Positions 40,522 to 47,668 of a DNA stretch of 64,000 bases are shown here, in pieces; positions within the stretch are counted from its first letter, which is position 1; every line of letters begins with the position of its first letter. The position numbers and the translations under genes were made by a program. The notes beneath the pieces are model-generated. The model was not told the DNA's origin. It worked only from the letters and a program-made list of their open reading frames with translations, and did no database searches. Source of the DNA: Crystallibacter sulfonylureivorans_A (lineage in GTDB: Bacteria > Actinomycetota > Actinomycetes > Actinomycetales > Micrococcaceae); contig NZ_JBLKRT010000026.1 in the NCBI RefSeq assembly GCF_047607445.1, positions 1-64,000 of the forward strand. Reading direction: 5' to 3'.

Positions 40522-40605
40522 ATGGACATAAGCAAAACACGACAGGCGATAACGGAATATTGCGCCTCTACCGGGCGCGCAGAAGACGAGGAGGCAAATC
40601 GATGA
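40522..40605 (+). CDS. Possible leader peptide coupled to DUF305 gene
   Basis: A 27-residue frame (MDISKTRQAITEYCASTGR...) starts at ATG 40522 after GGGAAAGAG, and its TGA overlaps the ATG of the DUF305 gene by four bases. This spacing indicates translational coupling. Too short for family support. Confidence 0.35.
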   Translation: MDISKTRQAITEYCASTGRAEDEEANR

Positions 40606-41201
40606 CCATGAAAGACAAGGCGCGAGACGGAGCCGAGCACCACGACCAAGGGAAGTCCCATGGACCAAGGAAGATGTACCTACGGTTCGCGGCCATGATC
40701 CTGACCGCGATGGTCGTCATGTACTGGGTCATGTTTGTCGGTTCCTGGGAATGGTCCCACGTGCGTTTCAGCCAGAGCAGAATCTTCATGGCGATCACGA
40801 TGGGCGGCACCATGGGATTGGTCATGCTCGCCTGGATGCTCAACATGTACAAGAACACAAAGGCAAACGTTGCGGTGATCGTCGTCAGCGTTCTGCTCAT
40901 TGCAGGAGGTGTGTTCCTGGACCGCAGCCAGATAACCGTGAACGACACAGCGTTTATGCGCGCTATGATTCCCCATCACTCCTTGGCCATTACCCGATCC
41001 GAACGCGCCCAGATAAAGGACGTCCGAGTCTGCGAGCTTGCCGCCAGCATCAGCGAGGCACAGCGGCGCGAGATCCTTGAGATGGACTGGCTTATCGAGG
41101 ACATCGAGCGAAACGGCGCTGCCCAGACCGCCGAGGAGGCCGACTCCCGCCCCGTCCCGGACTACCAGGAGGCTCCCGAACGGCAATGTCCTACCGACTG
41201 A
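40602..41201 (+). CDS. DUF305 membrane protein
   Basis: ATG 40602 follows GGAGG. The 199-residue protein has three spans (AMILTAMVVMYWVMFVGSW, IFMAITMGGTMGLVMLAWML, NVAVIVVSVLLIAGGVFLD) and then one DUF305 motif, NDTAFMRAMIPHHSLAITRS, with the histidine pair. LEMDWLIEDIERNG follows at the end. The membrane-anchored form differs from the lipoprotein at 35043; both should bind copper or other metals outside the cell. It lies just before the resolvase gene. Confidence 0.8.
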   Translation: MTMKDKARDGAEHHDQGKSHGPRKMYLRFAAMILTAMVVMYWVMFVGSWEWSHVRFSQSRIFMAITMGGTMGLVMLAWMLNMYKNTKANVAVIVVSVLLIAGGVFLDRSQITVNDTAFMRAMIPHHSLAITRSERAQIKDVRVCELAASISEAQRREILEMDWLIEDIERNGAAQTAEEADSRPVPDYQEAPERQCPTD

Positions 41202-41333
41202 TGCCATACACGGCGTGGTCGAGAACAGTACCGTGGCCTCCACCCACAGCCTAAGTGAATCTTCTGGCTCGTAGGATGAGTCGCATAAGCCGGTCCTCCA
41301 CCGCGACACTTACGGACCGCTCCCGGGCCGGGA

Positions 41334-41425
41334 AAGAAGCCATACAAGTACTGGCTTCTTAGATTCGCGTATACCCCGCCCGCAAAAAAGCCCGGTGAAG
41401 GTAGCCTAAACGCTACAGTTAGGGC
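41334..41425. repeat. Candidate res site of the resolvase
   Basis: AAGAAGCCA (41334-41342) and TGGCTTCTT (41352-41360) form a perfect inverted repeat. CCTAA/TTAGG arms and GTAGC/GCTAC lie within the 25 bases before the resolvase start. Several inverted repeats within 100 bases upstream of a serine resolvase gene are the usual layout of a res site and operator. Confidence 0.5.
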
Positions 41426-42004
41426 ATGTCCGCGCACATCATCGGCTACGCCCGCGTCTCAACCAACGAGCAGGACCTCACCGCCCAAAGAAACGGACTG
41501 GCCGCATTGGGCGTGCCCGACGACAGGATCTATACCGACCACGGGCTCACCGGCACCAACCGCGACCGGCCCGGCCTCCGTGAAGCCCTCGCCGCGGTCC
41601 GCGCCGGCGACACCCTAGTCATCACCAAACTCGACCGGCTCGCCCGCTCCCTACCCGACGCCCGCGACATCGTCGAAGAACTGACAAAAAAGAAAGTGAA
41701 GCTAAGCATCGGCGGATCCGTGCACGACCCGACCGACCCGGTCGGCCGACTCCTCTTCAACGTCCTGGCCATGGTCGCCGAATTCGAATCCGACCTCATC
41801 CGGGCCCGCACCCGCGAAGGCATGCAGGTCGCCAAGGCCAAAGGCCGACTCCGAGGCAAACAGCCCAAACTCTCCAAAAGCCAGGAAGCCCACCTCGTCT
41901 CCCTATATAAGGGAGGACAACACACCACCGCGGAGATCGCCGAGCTCTTCAAGGTCGCCCGCAGCACGGTCTACCGCATCGTGAAACGGACACCGGCCTC
42001 CTGA
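41426..42004 (+). CDS. Serine resolvase/invertase
   Basis: The 192-residue protein has the catalytic domain of small serine recombinases: IIGYARVSTNEQDLTAQRNG with the nucleophile serine, YTDHGLTGTNRDRPGLREAL, LVITKLDRLARSLPDA, then FNVLAMVAEFESDLIRARTR and a C-terminal helix-turn-helix (TTAEIAELFKVARSTVYRIV). Full length for a Tn3-type resolvase. No Tn3 transposase lies beside it, so it may serve plasmid multimer resolution or be left over from a transposon. Confidence 0.9.
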   Translation: MSAHIIGYARVSTNEQDLTAQRNGLAALGVPDDRIYTDHGLTGTNRDRPGLREALAAVRAGDTLVITKLDRLARSLPDARDIVEELTKKKVKLSIGGSVHDPTDPVGRLLFNVLAMVAEFESDLIRARTREGMQVAKAKGRLRGKQPKLSKSQEAHLVSLYKGGQHTTAEIAELFKVARSTVYRIVKRTPAS

Positions 42005-42050
42005 TGCCGCAACAACGAAAGGTCTCGGCGCAAATGAAAGCCACACCCGC

Positions 42051-42737
42051 ATGAGCAACTTCGACGACCATGCGCCGTGGCCGGACAGTCCGTGGCCGAA
42101 CAGTCCGCGGGCGCACCGGCATCGTGCGGAGGTGGACCGGAAGTTGGCGCTGCTGGACGAACCGCACGTCAAAGACCTCAACGACTGGGTCCGGGACTTG
42201 AACCGGATGCGGGCCGGACATCAAGCGGCCGCCGAATCGCTGGTGCCGTGGTTCGATCCCAGCGGCGGCGGCATATACGCCCGAATCCTTTTCCTGCTCG
42301 AGGCCCCGGGCAGCCGGTCCTCAGCCTCCCGCGGCTCGGGACTGATTTCAATCGACAACAACGACGCCACCGCTGCCAACTGCTTCACCTTGGCACACGA
42401 GGCGGGCCTGCCCCGCCAGGCCTTCGCCCTCTGGAACATCGTGCCCTGGTATCTGCCGGACGGGCCCCGGACCCAGACCACCCGACTGGCTGACGTGCTC
42501 GAGGCAACGCAGCACCTCGAGACAGTCCTGGGCTTGTTCCGGCAACTTGACCTAGTCATCACTTTCGGTGCGCATGCCAGGACCGGATGGGAGCTGCTCC
42601 GGACCCGCTCATCCGGGATCCGCTCCCTCGACTGGCAGGCGGTCCCACATCCCAGCGCCACGAACCTCAACACCCGGCCCGAAAACCGGGCCGAAATCCT
42701 CTGTGCCATGAGGAACGCCGCTAAGACGACTTGGTAA
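42051..42737 (+). CDS. Uracil-DNA glycosylase superfamily protein
   Basis: The 228-residue protein has the UDG-superfamily pattern: ARILFLLEAPGSRSSASRGS (motif near the active site), FALWNIVPWYLPDG, LDLVITFGAHARTGWELL, and VPHPSATNLNTRP (the second motif with histidine). Such enzymes remove uracil or related bases from DNA. Its place between the resolvase and the defence island suggests transfer with that island; UDG-like proteins also act in defence against base-modified phages. Family clear; substrate unknown. Confidence 0.75.
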   Translation: MSNFDDHAPWPDSPWPNSPRAHRHRAEVDRKLALLDEPHVKDLNDWVRDLNRMRAGHQAAAESLVPWFDPSGGGIYARILFLLEAPGSRSSASRGSGLISIDNNDATAANCFTLAHEAGLPRQAFALWNIVPWYLPDGPRTQTTRLADVLEATQHLETVLGLFRQLDLVITFGAHARTGWELLRTRSSGIRSLDWQAVPHPSATNLNTRPENRAEILCAMRNAAKTTW

Positions 42738-43127
42738 GCGCAGCGTCCACTGGACTTCCTACCCCAGACCAGAAGTTTTCAGACACGGCGTTTCCGGCGG
42801 CGGCGGCTCGATTGCACCGGTAGGGTCCGGAGCATGGGGGTTTCGACGGTCCATCCCGGCAATCCTCTGGCTGCCGGCACTCATTGGCCTGACCGGATGT
42901 TTCATGTGCCTCGTAACTGATGGTGAACACGCCGACTCAACAAGATCGTTAAGGGACATAGTTAGGTGAATCGCCGGTCTCATAAGACTGCACTGAAATA
43001 GGACAAGGACAGTCGTCACGGTTGCGCATTGGGCGAGCCTGTCGTATCTGGAGGGTTTCGAGACCCCGGTCGGCCGTGAACGACCGCGGGCCGACCTTGG
43101 CTGGTCGACCCGCGGAAGTGCTGCCAC
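42738..43127. other. Gene-free stretch at left edge of defence island
   Basis: No convincing gene. Around 42950-43000 the sequence GTTAAGGGACATAGTTAGG and the word TTTCAGTGCAGTC (minus strand) look like pieces of Tn3-family ends or res DNA, but I could not match them to a named transposon. Confidence 0.4.
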
Positions 43128-44606
43128 CTACTGGAGTCGGGAAATTGCGCGCTGCAGGAAATCCTCGGTCGCCGCGAGGGCGCGGAGGCGCAGGGGGCTC
43201 TTCTTTCTCGCACGTTTGGAAACGATGGCGCGCCAATCTTCGCGGTGCTCGGCGATTGGAGTGCGGGTATCACCTACGGCAGTCGCGTTCTCGTAAGCAC
43301 AGTAGGGGCCTGAAATCGCGGCCGAGTGCTCTAGGGTGTGCGTGGATAGGACGTGACGCAGCGGCGAAGAAGCGCCGCGGCCGCCCGGGTGGGCAGTGAG
43401 ACTGACGAACTGTGCCAGCAGGGCAGCGCTGACACTCGCGGAGAGCGCGGCGACGTTCTGGCGGGAGGGAGCTTCGCGACGCGCTCCCGCGATATATTCC
43501 GGATCATCCAGCAGCCCCTGTTTATCGAGTGGAATGTCGCCGATAACGAGCTGGCCGAGGCACGCCATGCACGGGCGTCCTGGAACAAGCGTGTGCGCAC
43601 GCCAGATGCCGTTGCGCATGCGCCCATCCGGGAAGGTGTCAAGCGCGATTCCGCCATCGATGACCGGAATGAGGTCAGTGTAGGCGAGTGCGTTCAGCAC
43701 AGCTCGCGGCCAGGGGCGGTCGACACAGGAGAAGATGACGTCATAGTCGAGCGCCGGGCTTACACCGACGGGGTCGGTGATGCTGACCTCGTGACGTCGA
43801 ATCTCGAACGACTCCGCGGTCGCGGCAGATTTCATCAGGCGCGCGGCTACTTCGACCTTGGACCGCTCGAGCGCGGCGTCGAGGCGTGTGGCGCCGATCA
43901 TGCGGTCCAAGTTCACCGTTTCGACGGCGTCGTAATCCATCACCCCGACCGTCGCCAGGCCAGTCGCGGCGAGGCGCTGCGCGACGTCGAGGCCGACGCT
44001 ACCGCCACCGACGACGAGGACGCGCAGGCGCGCAATTGAACCCTGCGTGCGCTCACCCCACGACGAGACCGTCCGCTGCTGGGAACGAGTCACGCGGGGG
44101 ATCGGACGGATCTCATCGTTCCAGGTGACAGCGAGCCTCGAAGACACCGACCTCACGGATTCCGCCCAGGTAGGAGCGGTCCGATCGAACCAGAACCGGG
44201 CGGACCACGATGTGTCGCGACCGCCCAAGGTCATCCCTAGGAGTGGCGCTTTCGTAATCCCGCGGGCGACGCGCTCATACTCGGACTCCGTCTCCCGGTC
44301 CATGCCGCTAAGTAATTGCCAGCCGCGAGAGCCCGGATGGGAGTGCAGCAATGCGAGTCCGTGGCCGGCGGCGCGTGCCTCATTCGATGCGCGGAGCACA
44401 TATCCACTGGTGAACGACGCGTTCCCGTGCACGTGTCGCTCGCCTTCTCCGGGGAAAATTACAGACTTGATGAGAGCGGTTGTGCGCTCCACGCCGGTGG
44501 AGAGGACGTACGTCGCGGCGAGCACGTCCTCCTGGCCATCTTGGCGGATGAGGTGCTCACGCATGGCCACTTCGACTTCACCAGTCATCGCTACGGAATA
44601 CCTCAT
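43128..44606 (-). CDS. JAB-E1 fusion of a ubiquitin-like conjugation system
   Basis: The 492-residue protein starts at ATG 44606, two bases after the E2-like stop. Residues 1-150 form a JAB/JAMM peptidase domain with LLHSHP (H88, H90) and SGMD (S100, D103). Residues 190-430 are an E1/ThiF adenylating domain: RLRVLVVGGGSVGLDVAQRL (G200-G205), VGVMDYDAVETVNLDRM, VIFSCVDRPWPRAVLN and a CMAC cysteine pair. It should process and activate the ubiquitin-like protein encoded upstream. E1-JAB fusions together with E2-like and multi-ubiquitin proteins are known from prokaryotic conjugation operons proposed or shown to act against phages. Confidence 0.85.
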   Translation of the reverse strand: MRYSVAMTGEVEVAMREHLIRQDGQEDVLAATYVLSTGVERTTALIKSVIFPGEGERHVHGNASFTSGYVLRASNEARAAGHGLALLHSHPGSRGWQLLSGMDRETESEYERVARGITKAPLLGMTLGGRDTSWSARFWFDRTAPTWAESVRSVSSRLAVTWNDEIRPIPRVTRSQQRTVSSWGERTQGSIARLRVLVVGGGSVGLDVAQRLAATGLATVGVMDYDAVETVNLDRMIGATRLDAALERSKVEVAARLMKSAATAESFEIRRHEVSITDPVGVSPALDYDVIFSCVDRPWPRAVLNALAYTDLIPVIDGGIALDTFPDGRMRNGIWRAHTLVPGRPCMACLGQLVIGDIPLDKQGLLDDPEYIAGARREAPSRQNVAALSASVSAALLAQFVSLTAHPGGRGASSPLRHVLSTHTLEHSAAISGPYCAYENATAVGDTRTPIAEHREDWRAIVSKRARKKSPLRLRALAATEDFLQRAISRLQ

Positions 44607-44607
44607 G

Positions 44608-44988
44608 TCATGCCGCCTTCCGGATTGCGATCGAGAGGAAGCCCCGAACGTGCCGGAGCCACGCCAGGGCCGGCGGAATCGACATGTCCGTGTAGCTGAA
44701 ATCGCGGGAATGCCGCTTCCACCCAGGTTGGCAGTCGATTTCATCCATATTCGTCTCAGAGAACGTGACCGAGTCAGGAAGGTGGATCCAGTGAGGAGGG
44801 ACCATAGGCCAGCTCAGCACCTCGGACATGCTGACGCCGGTCGTCACCGTCTGCCCGCTCAGGGCGCCGCCTACCGCGACGACGTCGTACAGGATGCGGG
44901 GTCCGTCGGCCCGGGCAGTGGCGCCCACGGCGGTCATGTCATTGATGAACTGTTGGGCCGGCCCGGTTAGGCCGGCCGCATCGCTCAC
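44608..44988 (-). CDS. Prokaryotic E2-like protein
   Basis: The 126-residue protein lies between the ubiquitin-like and the E1-JAB genes. It reads PPHWIHLPDSVTFSETN, then DCQPGWKRHSRDFSY, then PPALAWLRHVRGFLSIAIRK. This resembles the small Prok-E2 families that pair with multi-ubiquitin proteins. It has one cysteine only (C86), the sole candidate for a thioester. Its GTG start overlaps the ubiquitin-like stop by four bases. The E2 assignment rests mainly on gene context and weak pattern similarity. Confidence 0.65.
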   Translation of the reverse strand: MSDAAGLTGPAQQFINDMTAVGATARADGPRILYDVVAVGGALSGQTVTTGVSMSEVLSWPMVPPHWIHLPDSVTFSETNMDEIDCQPGWKRHSRDFSYTDMSIPPALAWLRHVRGFLSIAIRKAA

Positions 44989-45422
44989 GCGACCCCTCCG
45001 ACATGCTTGGCGGTAACAAACTCGTCCCCGTTCTGAATTTTTACGATCTGCTCGTCGCGGAACGTCTCGGTGCCGCCGGCAGCCAGAATTCGGGCGAGGT
45101 CATAGCCTGTGGGGTCGACTCCGGCGAGGCGGAGCAACGCGGCGGCTGTCTGGTCGTCGTCGTAGCTGCTTTGCGGCTCGCCGTCGATGGTGAAGCGAAG
45201 TTTTTGGCGGGAGACGAACCGATCACCGTTTTTCAGGTTTACGATCTGGCCGTCGTGGATCTTCTCCTCGACCCCGTTTTTCTTGAGCCGGAAGAGGTCG
45301 AAAACCTTCGGATCCCGTCCTGCGAGGCGGAGCAGCGCAGCAGCCTCCTGGTCGTCATCATGAGTGGTAAACGCCTTGCTGTCGATAGAGATCCGCAGAG
45401 AGGTCGTTGCCTTGGGGGCCAT
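44985..45422 (-). CDS. Tandem ubiquitin-like (multiubiquitin) protein
   Basis: ATG 45422 follows GGAAGGAGG. The 145-residue protein consists of two related repeats: LRISIDSKAFTTHDDDQEAA...LRLAGRDPKVFDL...GDRFVSR and LRFTIDGEPQSSYDDDQTAA...LRLAGVDPTGYDL...GDEFVTA. They correspond to the bacterial multiubiquitin domain with a beta-grasp fold. The C-terminus is AKHVGGVA: a diglycine followed by two residues, as in ubiquitin-like precursors that must be trimmed before E1 activation. The JAB domain of the neighbouring protein is the obvious trimming enzyme. First gene of the operon. Confidence 0.85.
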   Translation of the reverse strand: MAPKATTSLRISIDSKAFTTHDDDQEAAALLRLAGRDPKVFDLFRLKKNGVEEKIHDGQIVNLKNGDRFVSRQKLRFTIDGEPQSSYDDDQTAAALLRLAGVDPTGYDLARILAAGGTETFRDEQIVKIQNGDEFVTAKHVGGVA

Positions 45423-45487
45423 TTGGGCCCTCCTTCCTTGTAGCTTGCTCCTACTTCCGGCTGGAAGCAGGTAGCCTATACCTGTCG

Positions 45488-45532
45488 GGTAAAGCCGACT
45501 CTACCATAAGTACCATTTACCAAAGAGGTAAA
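45488..45532. promoter_or_regulatory. Repeated TTTACC/GGTAAA operator in a divergent promoter
   Basis: GGTAAAG occurs at 45488-45494, and the perfect inverted repeat TTTACC-AAAGA-GGTAAA at 45516-45532. The second overlaps the ribosome binding site (AGAGGT) of the gene at 45535. The region separates the ubiquitin-like operon from the XRE/ImmA-IrrE genes, whose protein is the natural binder. Confidence 0.55.
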
Positions 45533-45534
45533 GC

Positions 45535-45888
45535 TTGCAGCTCGCCTGGATAAGTCCTCAGCTTGAGGACTTCTGTGTCTCGGGAGCGCAGCTACGCGCT
45601 GTCGCCGACGGTCAGGTCGCGGCGGCGGAGGATCTCCTGCACGTCGTCGCATACGCCCCACGGCTCGAAAACCTCGTGACGTTTCAGAGCGTCGGAATAG
45701 ACGTCCACGCGGGGAATCTGGCGCTCTCGATCGAGGAGGTTGAAATGCATGTACGTCCCCTCAGTTCCGATGGGGTTCCCCGTGCTGTCTTAGATCGGGC
45801 AGCATTGCCCGACCACGCTTCTTCGCAAGCGCTACTCGTCCAGGACTTCCGTATTCGCGGCCGGTCAATCCTCCGACCTGCGATCTGA
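45535..45888 (+). CDS. Unknown small protein upstream of XRE/ImmA-IrrE gene
   Basis: A TTG at 45535, nine bases after AGAGGT, opens a 117-codon frame. The product has no signal peptide or membrane segment and is acidic (FCVSGAQLRAVADGQVAAAED, LALSIEEVEMHVRPLSSDG). I do not recognise it. Its position directly before an XRE-type gene suggests a toxin-antitoxin-like pair, with this as the small partner, but no RelE/HigB motif is visible. It ends ten bases before the next start. Confidence 0.5.
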   Translation: MQLAWISPQLEDFCVSGAQLRAVADGQVAAAEDLLHVVAYAPRLENLVTFQSVGIDVHAGNLALSIEEVEMHVRPLSSDGVPRAVLDRAALPDHASSQALLVQDFRIRGRSILRPAI

Positions 45889-45898
45889 ATCGAGACTC

Positions 45899-47002
45899 AT
45901 GAACACGTATATCGCCACAGACGCCCAGTTCGACTTCGCCCCGCGGCCCGGTCGCCTACTGCAACGCGAGCTCGACGCTCGTGCGATCAGCCAAGCGCAG
46001 CTTGCCGCCCGCACCGGACTCAGCCCGAAGCACATTAACCTCGTCATCAAGGGAACAGCCGCGCTATCTCCCGACGTCGCTGTCACTCTGGAACAGGTTC
46101 TCGGGACGTCCGCCGAGACCTGGCTTCACCTGGAGGCGGCGCATCAGGCACATGAGGCGCGAAGGGAGAGGCACAACGCTCTCGCCGGATTCGTCGACTG
46201 GGCAAACTCTTTCCCCCGCCAGTTGCTTATCGATCGCAAGGTAATTAACGGGTCAGATTCCGGCCCAAACCTCGCGGCAAAACTTCTTTCTTTCTTCTCA
46301 GTAGCGTCTCCCAGCGCGTACGCGAAAACTTGGCTTGAGCCACAGGCGTCATATAAAAGAAGTCAGATCCATTCCATTGATCCAAACTTGACTGCCCTCT
46401 GGCTGCGCATATCGGAACTGCACGCTGCCGACCTCATCGCAGACGCTCCGATGTACGATTCCGCGAAGCTGCAGGCTGCGGCCGCCCTATTGCCTAAGCT
46501 CACAGTCAATGACGACGTAGGGGTGGCATTCAGGAAAGCGCAAAAACTTCTGCTAGACGCGGGCGTCGTTCTCGTATTTGTCCCAGAAATTCCAAATACT
46601 CGAATTAGTGGTGTATCGCGTTGGATCAACGGAACGCCAATGATCGCGGTGACGAGTCGATACAAGGCTCTCGATAGCCTGTGGTTCACGCTCTTACACG
46701 AAATCGCTCACGTACTTCTTCACCCGAAAAGAAGCACATTCATTGATGGGTTCAAGGCTGACGACGACGCGGACTCGCAAGAGACGGCCGCCAATACGTT
46801 CGCGGAGGACCATCTCATTCCACCGGCCTACAGGGCACAACTTGCCGCAACAACGACAGTGAAGGATATAGTTTCCCTCGCTAATATGCTCGGTGTTTCT
46901 CCCAGCCTCATTGCCGGACAGTGGGCGTTCAGAACCAAGACGTGGGGCGGGCCGATCGCGAAGCTACGCAAGAAAATCGATCTCGCGGAGTTGGTGGCGT
47001 AG
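45899..47002 (+). CDS. XRE (HigA-like) - ImmA/IrrE metallopeptidase fusion
   Basis: The 367-residue protein has a HigA-like helix-turn-helix at residues 18-75 (RLLQRELDARAISQAQLAAR, TGLSPKHINLVIKGTAALSP, DVAVTLEQVLGTSAETWLHL). A C-terminal zinc peptidase domain carries LWFTLLHEIAHVLLHPKRST (H267, E268, H271) and ETAANTFAEDHLIPP. Such fusions are typical regulators of defence islands: the protein binds an operator and can inactivate itself or a partner on a signal. The TTTACC/GGTAAA sites upstream are the likely target; they also cover the promoter of the ubiquitin-like operon. Confidence 0.85.
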   Translation: MNTYIATDAQFDFAPRPGRLLQRELDARAISQAQLAARTGLSPKHINLVIKGTAALSPDVAVTLEQVLGTSAETWLHLEAAHQAHEARRERHNALAGFVDWANSFPRQLLIDRKVINGSDSGPNLAAKLLSFFSVASPSAYAKTWLEPQASYKRSQIHSIDPNLTALWLRISELHAADLIADAPMYDSAKLQAAAALLPKLTVNDDVGVAFRKAQKLLLDAGVVLVFVPEIPNTRISGVSRWINGTPMIAVTSRYKALDSLWFTLLHEIAHVLLHPKRSTFIDGFKADDDADSQETAANTFAEDHLIPPAYRAQLAATTTVKDIVSLANMLGVSPSLIAGQWAFRTKTWGGPIAKLRKKIDLAELVA

Positions 47003-47668
47003 ACGAGGCCGAGATGGACAAGTGAAAGTTTGGTTCGCGCAAAGTGCGCCCACCAGTATTCTCCCGAGCAGTGGCCATGGCATGTAATAACCTGCCCGCG
47101 TCAAAACGTTAGGCTTGCAAGACATAGAATCGCTACGTTGAGCTGTGAAAGCCGCCATTTCCACTTAACAGTCGCAGCTCGGGGACGTCCAATGCTTGCC
47201 ATGATGCCTCATCACATCAAACGTCCCTCTTTGTGTTTGTGAAACCAGCGGAAGTGAGACATATTGATGAGACAAGGCCCTCCTTCAAGAACCGCCCGCC
47301 CTCCCAAGCTGACTGCGAGAACCTGTCGTCTCAACAGGCGGTCCTTAACCGAGACGTGGACCGCGGGTAGTTGGCGGACGGTGCGCTGGAGTCGAGCCAG
47401 GCTCCTGAAGCCTGCTTCAAATTCAGCGAGGCTGAGAGTACCGCAGGCCACGGCGCCCTTGAATGACCACGCTCGGCGTGGCGCGAGATCGGTGTCGGAT
47501 GTTCCCGGTAGCGTGGTAGACGGACTTGAAGAGAATTAAATCGCGCCCTCGGCGCGGAGGGGCGGCGACACCGATGGGGCGCAGACAAGCATGGCCATCT
47601 CGCCGCGGCGGCCGGCAGGTCGCCGCGGCTTCGTTGTGTCTCTTTCCTTCTCCCCTGAAAGCTCTCGG
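47003..47668. other. Gene-free stretch between XRE/IrrE gene and helicase operon
   Basis: Several open frames exist on both strands (for example 47212-47451 minus and 47264-47539 plus) but none has a ribosome binding site or recognisable sequence. The promoter of the four-gene operon must lie here. The lower part may be remnant DNA. Confidence 0.5.

Noticed and set aside
43128..44744. Start of the JAB-E1 protein at 44744
   Set aside because: This would overlap the E2-like gene by 137 bases with Arg/Ser-rich sequence; ATG 44606 right after the E2 stop is more natural.
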